A DNA stretch of 64,000 nt, taken from contig NZ_CP009754.1 of NCBI RefSeq assembly GCF_000772045.1, forward strand, positions 558,001 through 622,000. Direction: 5' to 3'. The translations under genes were made by a program, and so were the position numbers. The notes beneath the pieces were generated by a model. The model made no database searches, had not been told where the DNA came from, and worked only from the letters and a program-made list of their open reading frames with translations. The DNA comes from Streptomyces sp. CCM_MD2014. GTDB lineage: Bacteria > Actinomycetota > Actinomycetes > Streptomycetales > Streptomycetaceae. Positions 56,934 to 64,000 of the stretch are shown in pieces (the stretch's first letter is position 1; each line of letters begins with the position of its first letter).

Positions 56934-59028
56934 TTCCGGTACGCCGTCCCAGCCGTCCCAGCCGCCCCGGCCACCACGCGACGGCACCGAGGTCGCGGGC
57001 GAGCGCCGGGACCAGCAGCGAGCGCACGACCAGGGTGTCCAGCAGTACCCCGAAGGCCACGATGAAGGCGATCTGCACCAGGAAGGCCAGCGGAATCACC
57101 CCCAGCGCGGCGAAGGTGGCGGCGAGGACGACGCCGGCCGAGGTGATCACGCCCCCGGTGGCCGTCAGACCGCGCAGGATGCCCTCCCGTACCCCGTGGC
57201 GCAGGGATTCCTGCCGCACCCGGGACATGAGGAAGATGTTGTAGTCCACGCCGAGGGCGACCAGGAAGACGAAGCCGTACAGCGGGACGGAGGCGTCCGT
57301 GCCGCTGAAGCCGAAGACGTGGGTGAAGACCAGGGCCGAGACGCCCAGGGTGGCCAGGAAGTTCAGCGCCACCGTCGCCACCAGCAGCACGGGCATCGGC
57401 AGCGAGCGCAGCAGGGCGATCAGGATGACCAGGATGATGGCGAGGACCACGGGCACGATGAGCGTCCGGTCGTGCTCGGCGGTGCGCTGGGTGTCGTACT
57501 GCTGGGCGGTGTAGCCGCCGACGAGGGCGTCCGCGCCCGGCACCTCGTGGACGGCCGTCCTGAGGCGGGCCACGGCGCTCTTGGCGGCGTCGCTGTCGGC
57601 CGGCGCCTCGAGCGTCGCGTCGATCCGCACCCGCCCGTCGACCACCTCGGGCTCACCACCGCCGGGCCGGCCGGAGGCGGTCACCGGGGCGGCGGAGGCG
57701 ACGCCACGGGTGTCGCGGGCGGCGGCGAGGACCGGGCCGAGACGGTCGGCCTCGGCGATGATCACCGCCGGGTTGCCGGAACCGCCCGGGAAGTGCCGGG
57801 CCAGGGTCTGCTGCGCGGCGACCGACGGGGTGTCGTTCACGAAGATCTCGTCCAGGGGCACGCCCTTGGAGGTCAGGGTCGGCGCGAAGGCGGCGCAGGC
57901 GAGCAGCGCGGCCAGCGAGAGCGCCCAGATGCGGCGCGGGGCCCGGTCCACCAGTGCGGCGACGCGGTGCCACAGCCGGTGTCCGCCGGCCGCCTCCGGG
58001 TCGCCGGCCGGTGCGGGCCGCGCGGGCCAGTACGCGGCCCGGCCGAGGAGGACCAGGACGGCGGGCAGGAAGGTGAGGGTGCTCAGTACGGCGCAGACGA
58101 TGCCGATGGCGCCGACGGGTCCGAGCGCGCGGTTGTTGGTGAGGTCGCTCAGCAGCAGCGCCAGCAGGGCGAGGGCGACGGTCGCGGCGCTGGCGACGAC
58201 GGCGCTCCAGGAGGCCCGCAGCGCGGCGCGCACCGCGGTGAAGCGGTCGGCGTGCCGGGCCAGCTCCTCGCGGAAGCGGGCGGTGAGCAGCAGCGCGTAG
58301 TCGGTGGCGGCGCCGATGACCAGGATGGAGAGGATGCCCTGGACCTGCCCGTCGACGCGTACGACGTCGCGCTCGGCCAGCGCGTAGACGATCGCGCAGG
58401 CCAGCCCCAGGGCGAAGACGGCGCCCAGGATGATGACGAGGGGCAGCAGGACGCTGCGGTAGACGAGCAGCAGGATCACCAGCACCGTGATCAGCGCGAC
58501 GCCCAGCAGCAGTCCGTCGATGCCGGAGAAGGCGTCGGAGAGGTCCGCCTGGGAGGCCGCGGGACCGGCCAGCTGTGCGTGCGTGCCGGGCACCCTTTTG
58601 GCCGCGTCGCCGATCCGGGCCAGGACGTCGGGCAGCGCGTCGCCGAGGTCGGGCTCGACCTGGACGACGGCCTGGAGGGCCGCGCCGTCCTCGGAGGGCA
58701 GCGCGGGCGACGCCTGCCCGACGACACCCGGTTCGCCCTTCAGGGACGCGAGGGAGCGGGTGGCCTCGGCCCGGTGGCCGGTGACGGAGCCACCGCCGTC
58801 GGCGGTCCACACGACGATCACCGGGAGGGTCTCGTTCTGCTGGAAGGCCTTCTGGGCGTCGATGACCCGCGTGGACTCCGCGCTGCGGGGCAGGAAGGCG
58901 GCGCGGTCGTTGGTGGCGACCTCGCCGAGCTTTCCGGCGTACGGACCCAGCGCTCCGCCGATGCCGAGCCAGACCAGGAGCAGGACGGCGGGGACGAGCC
59001 ATCGGGCCCGTCGGGAGGGATGGGACAT
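56920..59028 (-). CDS. MMPL-family transporter (RND-like)
   Basis: The 702-residue polytopic transporter has two repeats. Each has one N-terminal helix, a large extracytoplasmic loop and five clustered helices (YRSVLLPLVIILGAVFALGLACAIVYAL; LRSLPMPVLLVATVALNFLATLGVSAL). Signature stretches are GAATDYALLLTARFREEL and ALGVDYNIFLMSRVRQE. MMPL proteins export lipids, siderophores or drugs. ATG 59028 is the start at the membrane helix; a frame to 59142 lacks a site. The MarR-type gene lies directly upstream in the same direction, with a dyad in the gap. Confidence 0.9.
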   Translation of the reverse strand: MSHPSRRARWLVPAVLLLVWLGIGGALGPYAGKLGEVATNDRAAFLPRSAESTRVIDAQKAFQQNETLPVIVVWTADGGGSVTGHRAEATRSLASLKGEPGVVGQASPALPSEDGAALQAVVQVEPDLGDALPDVLARIGDAAKRVPGTHAQLAGPAASQADLSDAFSGIDGLLLGVALITVLVILLLVYRSVLLPLVIILGAVFALGLACAIVYALAERDVVRVDGQVQGILSILVIGAATDYALLLTARFREELARHADRFTAVRAALRASWSAVVASAATVALALLALLLSDLTNNRALGPVGAIGIVCAVLSTLTFLPAVLVLLGRAAYWPARPAPAGDPEAAGGHRLWHRVAALVDRAPRRIWALSLAALLACAAFAPTLTSKGVPLDEIFVNDTPSVAAQQTLARHFPGGSGNPAVIIAEADRLGPVLAAARDTRGVASAAPVTASGRPGGGEPEVVDGRVRIDATLEAPADSDAAKSAVARLRTAVHEVPGADALVGGYTAQQYDTQRTAEHDRTLIVPVVLAIILVILIALLRSLPMPVLLVATVALNFLATLGVSALVFTHVFGFSGTDASVPLYGFVFLVALGVDYNIFLMSRVRQESLRHGVREGILRGLTATGGVITSAGVVLAATFAALGVIPLAFLVQIAFIVAFGVLLDTLVVRSLLVPALARDLGAVAWWPGRLGRLGRRTGTGQG

Positions 59029-59081
59029 CGGTGGCGGATCTCCAGGTCTGCGGGGCGACGGCGAGGTGGCTCGATCATAAA

Positions 59082-59096
59082 CAATCTCAATGATTG
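59082..59096. promoter_or_regulatory. MarR-type operator before the MMPL gene
   Basis: CAATC-TCAAT-GATTG is a perfect 15-bp dyad in an AT-rich patch 54 bases before the MMPL start. MarR proteins bind such dyads, and the marR-type gene is next door. Confidence 0.7.
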
Positions 59097-59170
59097 AATT
59101 ACTTCGCCCCGCCGGGTGACACACCGCCTGTGCCCCGGTCATTCGTCCGTATGCGGTAGTGCCGGAAGGC

Positions 59171-59677
59171 TCAGCCCTCGTCCGACGGCACGAGACGCAG
59201 GTTCTTGTTCATCGCCGTCAGGAAACGGATCACGACCGCGAGTTCGTCGTCGTCGAAGCGCGCACGGGTGGTGGCGGCCGCCTCCGCCAGCGGGAGGAAG
59301 TACCTCCGGGCCGCCTCCTTGGCCTCGGGCACGTAGCGCAGGTGGACGACCCGGCGGTCGGCGCTCTCGCGGACCCGGCGCACGTGCCCCGCACGCTCCA
59401 GCCGGTCCACGCACGCCGTCACCGCGCCCGAGGTCAGCCCCAGGTGCTCGCGCAGCCGCCCGGGGGTCATGGGCTCGCGCGCGTCCAGGATCGCGGCGAG
59501 CGCCTGCACGTCGGTGGCGTGCAGGCCGTGGCTGCCGGCGAAGCCGTGCACGAGTCGGTTGATCTCACCGTTCATCCGCCTCAGCTGTGCGGCGAGCACG
59601 TGCAGGTCGCTCCCCTCGGCGCCGGGGCCGGTCCTCCGCTCGTGCGCGTGCTGTCCGCGCTGGTTCGCTGTCGCCAC
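59171..59677 (-). CDS. MarR-family transcriptional regulator
   Basis: The 168-residue winged-helix protein has the MarR core: LHATDVQALAAILDAREPMTPGRLREHLGLTSGAVTACVDRLERAGHV and the wing RRVRESADRRVVHLRY. It would repress the MMPL pump and release on binding a toxic ligand. The start is GTG 59677. TATACG on the reverse strand (59691-59686) is only 8 bases before it and no ribosome site is present, so a leaderless message is likely. Confidence 0.88.
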   Translation of the reverse strand: MATANQRGQHAHERRTGPGAEGSDLHVLAAQLRRMNGEINRLVHGFAGSHGLHATDVQALAAILDAREPMTPGRLREHLGLTSGAVTACVDRLERAGHVRRVRESADRRVVHLRYVPEAKEAARRYFLPLAEAAATTRARFDDDELAVVIRFLTAMNKNLRLVPSDEG

Positions 59678-59782
59678 GCGATCAGCGTATAGAAGGGGCC
59701 GACCCGGGCCCGCGGGTGTCCGGCACGGCCCGCCCGGGGGAAGGGGTCACGGTGACGAGTGTCCCGCGAGCGACGGAGCCCC

Positions 59783-61324
59783 ATGAGCCAGACAGGCACA
59801 GGACCGGACCGGATGAACGACGAGAGCGGCGGCGCGGGCCTGCGCTGCCTGGTCACCGGCGCGACGGGCTACATCGGGGGCCGTCTCGTGCCCCAACTGC
59901 TCGACGCCGGGCACCGGGTGCGGTGCCTGGCCCGCTCCCCGCACAAGCTGCGCGACCATCCGTGGGCCGGCCGGGCCGAGGTGGTGCGCGGCGACGTCAC
60001 GGACGCCGACTCGGTGGCGGCGGCGATGGAGGGCGTCGACGTCGCCTACTACCTGGTGCACGCGCTCGGCACCGGCGACGACTTCGAGGCGACCGACCGG
60101 CGGGCGGCGCGCATCTTCGCCGAGCGGGCCGAGGCGGCGGGTGTGCGGCGCATCGTCTATCTGGGCGGCCTGACCCCGTCCGGCGTGCCGGAGGGCGAGC
60201 TGTCGCCGCACCTGCGTTCTCGGGCCGAGGTCGGCCGCATCCTGCTGGCCTCCGGCGTGCCCACGACCGTGCTGCGGGCGGCGGTCGTCATCGGCTCCGG
60301 GTCGGCGTCCTTCGAGATGCTGCGCTACCTCACCGAGCGGCTGCCGGTGATGATCACGCCCAGCTGGGTCCACACCCGCATCCAGCCGGTCGCCGTCCGG
60401 GACGTCCTGCGCGCCCTGGTCGGCAGCGCCACCATGCCGGAGGAGGTGTCCCGGTCCTTCGACGTCGGCGGCCCGGACGTCCTCACCTACCGGGACATGA
60501 TGGTCCGCTACGCCGAGGTCGCCGAGCTGCCCCGGAGGCTGATCCTCCCGGTGCCGATGCTCACCCCCGGGCTGTCCAGCCACTGGGTGGGGCTGGTCAC
60601 GCCGGTCCCGGCGGCCATCGCGCGCCCGCTCACCGAGTCGCTGCGGCACGAGGTGGTGTGCGGGGAGAACGACATCGTGCGCTACGTTCCGCCGCCGCCG
60701 GGATACCCGCTCGGCTTCGACGACGCGCTGCGGCTGGCGCTGCGACGGGTGCGGGAGGCCCGGGTCACCACCCGCTGGTCGTCCGCCTCCGTCCCGGGGG
60801 CGCCCAGCGATCCGCTGCCCACCGACCCGGACTGGGCCGGCGGCAGCCTCTACACCGACCACCGCGCCCTGACCGTCGACGCGCCGCCCGAGGCACTGTG
60901 GCGGGTCGTCGAGGGCATCGGCGGCGACAACGGCTGGTACTCCTTCCCGCTGGCCTGGGCGGTACGGGGCCGGCTCGACCGGCTGGTGGGCGGGGTGGGC
61001 CTGCGCCGGGGACGCCGGGACGCCGCGCGGCTGCGGGTCGGCGACTCGCTGGACTTCTGGCGGGTGGAGGAGATCGTCCCCGGCCGGCTGCTGCGGCTGC
61101 GCGCCGAGATGCGGCTGCCGGGACTGGCCTGGCTGGAGATGTACGCCGAGACGGACGGCGACGGGCGGACGCGGTACCGCCAGCGGGCGCTGTTCCACCC
61201 CCACGGGCTGGCGGGCCATGCGTACTGGTGGAGCGTGTGGCCCTTCCACGCCGTGGTCTTCGGCGGCATGGCCCGCAACATCGCCCGCGCCGCCGCCCGC
61301 GCCGCCCCGAACCACCGGGCTTAG
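59783..61324 (+). CDS. NAD(P)-binding SDR protein with C-terminal DUF2867
   Basis: The 513-residue protein has an atypical extended-SDR (YbjT/NmrA-like) N-terminus with GATGYIGGRLV near residue 20. A DUF2867 domain (about 355-505) ends the chain (GDSLDFWRVEEIVPGRLLRLRAEMRLPG). The function is not established; reduction of an unknown substrate is likely. I start at ATG 59783 because CGGAG lies 5 bases upstream; GTG 59759 is also in frame. Its last four bases overlap the convergent small gene. Confidence 0.85.
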   Translation: MSQTGTGPDRMNDESGGAGLRCLVTGATGYIGGRLVPQLLDAGHRVRCLARSPHKLRDHPWAGRAEVVRGDVTDADSVAAAMEGVDVAYYLVHALGTGDDFEATDRRAARIFAERAEAAGVRRIVYLGGLTPSGVPEGELSPHLRSRAEVGRILLASGVPTTVLRAAVVIGSGSASFEMLRYLTERLPVMITPSWVHTRIQPVAVRDVLRALVGSATMPEEVSRSFDVGGPDVLTYRDMMVRYAEVAELPRRLILPVPMLTPGLSSHWVGLVTPVPAAIARPLTESLRHEVVCGENDIVRYVPPPPGYPLGFDDALRLALRRVREARVTTRWSSASVPGAPSDPLPTDPDWAGGSLYTDHRALTVDAPPEALWRVVEGIGGDNGWYSFPLAWAVRGRLDRLVGGVGLRRGRRDAARLRVGDSLDFWRVEEIVPGRLLRLRAEMRLPGLAWLEMYAETDGDGRTRYRQRALFHPHGLAGHAYWWSVWPFHAVVFGGMARNIARAAARAAPNHRA

Positions 61325-61764
61325 TCAGGCGGCCTGTCGGGGCTGTCGGGCCGGGACGTGTGGTCAGGGTGGTCGTGGGTCCGGCGGGCCTCCTTCAGCT
61401 CCGCCTCGTACAGGTGGTCGCGGCCTCCGGCCAAGTGCGCCACCGCTTCCCGCTCCAGGTCCCGGAACGCCTGGTAGTACGTCCGGTCGTAGGCCTCGAC
61501 GATCTGGAACGTCCAGTGGCCCGGGATCACGTTGCGGCCCAGGATCTCCGTGCGGACGCGCTCCGCCCAGTCCTCGTGACCGGCGGCGCGCAGCAGTTCC
61601 ACCGCGCGGTCCAGCTCGAAGTCGGCGGAGCCGGTGAACTGGTGGAAGGCGAACAGGTGGCCGCGGGCGCACTCGGTCGTCTCCAGCGCCTTGGACAGGG
61701 ACCCGAGGGCCTCCACCGTCGCGTCGCTGACGCCCTCGGGGCGCCGGTGCCGGTCGTCATCCAT
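61321..61764 (-). CDS. Conserved hypothetical protein (147 aa)
   Basis: The 147-residue hydrophilic protein is mostly helical and rich in Glu, Arg and His, with FAFHQFTGSADFELDRAVELLRAAGHEDWAERVRTEI and WTFQIVEAYDRTYYQAFRDLEREAV. It looks like a typical Streptomyces protein but I do not recognise a named family. ATG 61764 overlaps the stop of the DUF3140 gene by 8 bases. It is the last of a three-gene reverse operon with DUF2945 and DUF3140 proteins. Confidence 0.7.
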   Translation of the reverse strand: MDDDRHRRPEGVSDATVEALGSLSKALETTECARGHLFAFHQFTGSADFELDRAVELLRAAGHEDWAERVRTEILGRNVIPGHWTFQIVEAYDRTYYQAFRDLEREAVAHLAGGRDHLYEAELKEARRTHDHPDHTSRPDSPDRPPD

Positions 61765-62098
61765 GGTGCTCCAGGGGGTCGTGGCCCCAGTTCATGAGCG
61801 AGTACCGCCATCGGGTCTCCCGGACGTCGCCCGACGGGCGCTGGGCCAGGTGCCGACGGACGTAGCCGACGACCTTGCGCATGTGCTCGTAGTCGTCGTC
61901 GGAGAGGTCGCCCTTCTTCTTCCGCAGGATCTCGACGATCCGGCGGCCGGACCCGTGCCCGACGGACTCGCCGCCGTCCTGGTGGTGCCCGGCGTCGCGG
62001 GACTCGTCGGTGTCGAGCCACTTGTCCAGTTCGGCCGGTGTCATGTTCACCAGCTCGTGGAACGCGTCCCGGGTCTCGTCCTGCTCGTCGCCGTCCAT
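61757..62098 (-). CDS. DUF3140 protein
   Basis: The 113-residue protein matches DUF3140: it opens with FHELVNMTPAELDKWLDTDES and ends with the conserved RRHLAQRP, RWRYSLMNWGHDP. The function of the family is unknown, though it often sits with DUF2945 genes in stress-related clusters. ATG 62098 follows a GGAGG site. It lies 16 bases after the DUF2945 gene. Confidence 0.85.
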   Translation of the reverse strand: MDGDEQDETRDAFHELVNMTPAELDKWLDTDESRDAGHHQDGGESVGHGSGRRIVEILRKKKGDLSDDDYEHMRKVVGYVRRHLAQRPSGDVRETRWRYSLMNWGHDPLEHHG

Positions 62099-62114
62099 GT
62101 CGCCTCGCCTCCTG

Positions 62115-62342
62115 TCACTTCTTCTTCAGCGCGGACGGCTTGTGCACCGCCGACCTGCCCGACTTCTCGCTGCGGACCTGGTACTGCGGGTCGTCGGGAG
62201 AGGCGTCCACGGTGCGGCCCGCCGCCTCGGTGCGCTCGGTGATCTTCTTCTCCACCTCGCCCCCGGTGCGCGAGCCGTGACTGCTCCAGGTGACCTTGTC
62301 GCCCTTCTTCAGGCGCTCGCCGTCGTCGCGGTTCTTCGCCAT
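62115..62342 (-). CDS. DUF2945 (Tudor-like) small basic protein
   Basis: The 75-residue basic protein has the DUF2945/hypervirulence-associated Tudor-like fold motif LKKGDKVTWSSHGSRTGGEVEKKI and ends in Lys-rich PSALKKK. It probably binds nucleic acid or a partner protein. ATG 62342 follows GGAG; the frame opens further upstream without a site. It is the first gene of a three-gene operon. Confidence 0.85.
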   Translation of the reverse strand: MAKNRDDGERLKKGDKVTWSSHGSRTGGEVEKKITERTEAAGRTVDASPDDPQYQVRSEKSGRSAVHKPSALKKK

Positions 62343-62523
62343 CGCGGTACTCCTTCGCCTGCGATCCCCCTCGCGCTTCCTGGACGGCCTGGGTTCCCCG
62401 CCGAGGGGGCCCCACTCGGGCCGGGACCGATTCGGCGCCGAACTATCCTGGTCGCGGCCCCGGCGCCGCCGTCCCGGCCCGCCGCCGTCGTCCTCGCACC
62501 GCCGTCGTTCCAGGAGCAGCCCG

Positions 62524-63327
62524 TTGAACACCAGCACAGCGACCCCGGACAGCTACTACGAGCGGATCGACGAGCACCGCTACAAGCCCACGCCGCACGC
62601 GGGCGGCGCGTGGAGCGCGGACGAACAGCACTTCAGCCCGCTCGGGGGTCTGATCGTCCACGCCGTGGACCGCCATCTCGCGGACCGTCCCGGTGCGGCG
62701 GACATGTCGTTGAGCCGGATCAGCTTCGACATCCTGGGCCGCCCGGCGCTGGACGAGTGCGAGATACGGGTGGAGACGGTACGTCCGGGGCGCACCATCG
62801 AGCTGGTCGAGGCGACGGTGCTCATAGCCGGCCGCTCCGTGGCGCGGGCCAGGGCGTGGCTGCTGGCGGACGGGGACACGAGTGCCGTCGCCGGTGGCGG
62901 TGCCGACCGGCTCGCCGCGCCGGACACGCTCCCCCGCTGGCCGATGGAGACCGAGTGGCCCGGCGGCTACATCGCCTCCCTGGACGTACGCCCGCTCGCA
63001 CCGCCCTCCCCCGGCCGCACCACCGCCTGGATCTCCACCGGCCTCGACCTGGTCGCCGGGGAGAGCGCGAGCCCTCTGGCCTCGTACGTGGCACTGGTCG
63101 ACACGGCCAACGGCATCGCGGTGCGGCAGTCGCCGCGGGAGTGGATGTTCCCGAACGTCGATCTGACCCTGCACCTGCACCGCGCGCCGCGGGGCCGCTG
63201 GACCGGACTGGACACCACCGTCGTCTTCGGTCCCACCGGTCAGGGCGTCACCAGCACCGTGCTGCACGACGTGGACGGCCCCGTCGGCCACGCCCAGCAG
63301 CTGCTCACCGTCCGTCCGCAGCCCTGA
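62524..63327 (+). CDS. Acyl-CoA thioesterase family protein (TTG start)
   Basis: The 267-residue protein belongs to the double hot-dog thioesterase superfamily (TesB/acyl-CoA thioesterase type). Hot-dog motifs are visible: GGLIVHAVDRHLADRP, FDILGRPALDECEIRVETVRPGRTIELVEATV and FPNVDLTLHLHRAPRG...GLDTTVVFGPTGQGV. The start is TTG 62524, 7 bases after AGGAG. The substrate is unknown, and a fatty or aromatic acyl-CoA is likely. A hairpin follows before the reverse gene. Confidence 0.85.
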   Translation: MNTSTATPDSYYERIDEHRYKPTPHAGGAWSADEQHFSPLGGLIVHAVDRHLADRPGAADMSLSRISFDILGRPALDECEIRVETVRPGRTIELVEATVLIAGRSVARARAWLLADGDTSAVAGGGADRLAAPDTLPRWPMETEWPGGYIASLDVRPLAPPSPGRTTAWISTGLDLVAGESASPLASYVALVDTANGIAVRQSPREWMFPNVDLTLHLHRAPRGRWTGLDTTVVFGPTGQGVTSTVLHDVDGPVGHAQQLLTVRPQP

Positions 63328-63366
63328 GCGGCCCGGGCCCGGCGCGACGCCTCGGCCCTGCCCCGG

Positions 63367-63399
63367 TCCGGCGGGCGTATCGGCGTCCGGCCCGCCGGA
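63367..63399. terminator. 10-bp perfect stem-loop after the thioesterase gene
   Basis: TCCGGCGGGC (63367-63376) and GCCCGCCGGA (63390-63399) are exact complements around a 13-base loop. It sits between the convergent genes at 63327 and 63407. Confidence 0.7.
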
Positions 63400-63406
63400 A
63401 AGACGA

Positions 63407-64000
63407 TCAGGACGGCGTGAGCACCAGCCGGCCCCGCACCCGACCGGCCTCCAGTCTGTGGTGGGCCTCGGCCGTCCGCGACAGCGGCAGGCGGTCGGCT
63501 ATGCGCGGGCGCCACTGGGTGCCGGTGAGGACGTCCACGACCCCCCGTGCCGCCTCGGCGAGGTCGGCGGTCGTGGCGTTGCTGATGGCGAAGCCCACGA
63601 TGCTCGCGTCGCGGGTGTAGAGCCGGCTCACCGGCAGTGCGGCGGGCCCGGCGCCCAGTCCCACCATGGCGACCAGGCGCCCACCCCGGGCCAGCGACTC
63701 CACGGCGTCGGCGAGCACCCCGCGCCCGGACGTGTCCAGATGCACGTCGTAGCCGTCGGGGGCGGCTGCGCGCACGCGGTCGCCGAGGTCGGGCGCCTGG
63801 TGGTCGAGGACCTCGGCGGCGCCCAGCTCGCGCACCGCCTCGGCGTCCCGCGCACGCGCCGTGGCGACCACGCGGGCCCCTGCCCGGGCGGCGAGGGAGA
63901 CGGCGGCGCCGCCGACGTTCCCGGCGCCGCCCCCCACGTACACGGTCTCCCCGGCCCGCAGCCGCCCGTGCCGGAACAGGGCGAGCCAGGCGGAGGCGGC
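63407..64000 (-). CDS. Zinc-type alcohol dehydrogenase/NADPH quinone oxidoreductase-like protein, 5' end beyond window
   Basis: The visible 197 residues form the C-terminal half of an MDR-type oxidoreductase. The NADPH-binding Rossmann motif VYVGGGAGNVGGAAVSLAARAGARVVAT is followed by AELGAAEVLD-like (ELGAAEVLDHQAPD) and the characteristic C-terminal ETAEAHHRLE-like ending (SRTAEAHHRLEAGRVRGRLVL). It resembles NADPH:quinone oxidoreductases (QOR). The reverse frame is open to the window edge. It is convergent with the thioesterase gene. Confidence 0.9.
   Translation of the reverse strand, partial: AASAWLALFRHGRLRAGETVYVGGGAGNVGGAAVSLAARAGARVVATARARDAEAVRELGAAEVLDHQAPDLGDRVRAAAPDGYDVHLDTSGRGVLADAVESLARGGRLVAMVGLGAGPAALPVSRLYTRDASIVGFAISNATTADLAEAARGVVDVLTGTQWRPRIADRLPLSRTAEAHHRLEAGRVRGRLVLTPS

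Noticed and set aside
1..64000. tRNA, rRNA or riboswitch genes
   Set aside because: I saw no cloverleaf-like T-loop/anticodon pattern, rRNA sequence or known riboswitch core by eye. A covariance-model scan (tRNAscan-SE, Rfam) would settle this.

Overview
The window is a stretch of very GC-rich actinobacterial chromosome, almost certainly Streptomyces. Codon third positions are nearly always G or C, and genes commonly start with GTG or TTG. Twin-arginine and lipoprotein export signals, a DmdR/IdeR-type iron box, a CYP102B-type P450, a streptogrisin-like protease and a PhoD phosphatase all fit that genus. The gene order is close to what I remember of one arm of the S. coelicolor/S. lividans chromosome, but that is memory, not a comparison. 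I see no tRNA, rRNA, CRISPR array, insertion sequence or prophage; this is ordinary chromosome with several self-contained operons.

Left part (1-24.3 kb). A truncated PRPP synthetase gene diverges from a ribosomal-protection (Tet(M)/OtrA-like) GTPase gene that carries a possible leader ORF. Next come a DUF4230 protein, a VanZ-like protein, a secreted GH16 glucanase with a ricin-type lectin domain, a PHP-domain protein, a HAD phosphatase, two FUSC-type membrane proteins, an epimerase, a ROK regulator diverging from a FusB-like FBP gene, and a Tat lipoprotein lactonase. A DUF2470 gene has an iron box just upstream. A TetR regulator diverges from the CYP102B P450. A pentapeptide-repeat protein, an ECF41-like sigma factor, a PIG-L deacetylase and an alpha/beta peptidase close this part.

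Centre (24.4-38.6 kb). This is a complete L-rhamnose catabolic locus. Leftward: ABC importer rhaT-P-Q-S, mutarotase rhaM and a LacI-type regulator. Rightward: isomerase rhaI, a bifunctional aldolase/dehydrogenase, rhamnulokinase rhaB and then lutABC. The pathway logic is closed: rhamnulose-1-phosphate is split to DHAP and L-lactaldehyde, the fused dehydrogenase would give L-lactate, and LutABC would oxidise it to pyruvate. The divergent promoters each carry a TGAAA/TTTCA operator just downstream of the -10, and another operator lies before the neighbouring peptidase gene.

Right part (38.7-64 kb). It holds a MacB-like ABC exporter, a regulator/threonine-dehydratase/cupin cluster with repeated operator half-sites, a GntR(YtrA)-ABC transporter operon, a methyltransferase, a frameshifted zinc-ribbon gene, PhoD and a streptogrisin-like protease. 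The most unusual locus is a leftward five-gene operon at 50.2-54.1 kb. A 62-residue peptide gene is followed by a 235-residue protein of no recognised family, two paralogous proteins sharing a THxVFHLTDWG motif, and a cytoplasmic SxxK serine hydrolase. The last three genes each start inside the stop codon of the gene before. I read it as a candidate unclassified peptide-modification (RiPP-like) system. After it come a methyltransferase, an MscS channel, a PPOX-fold protein, a MarR-MMPL pair with a clear operator, an SDR/DUF2867 protein, a small stress-type trio (DUF2945, DUF3140, hypothetical), a TTG-start thioesterase and a truncated quinone-oxidoreductase-like gene.
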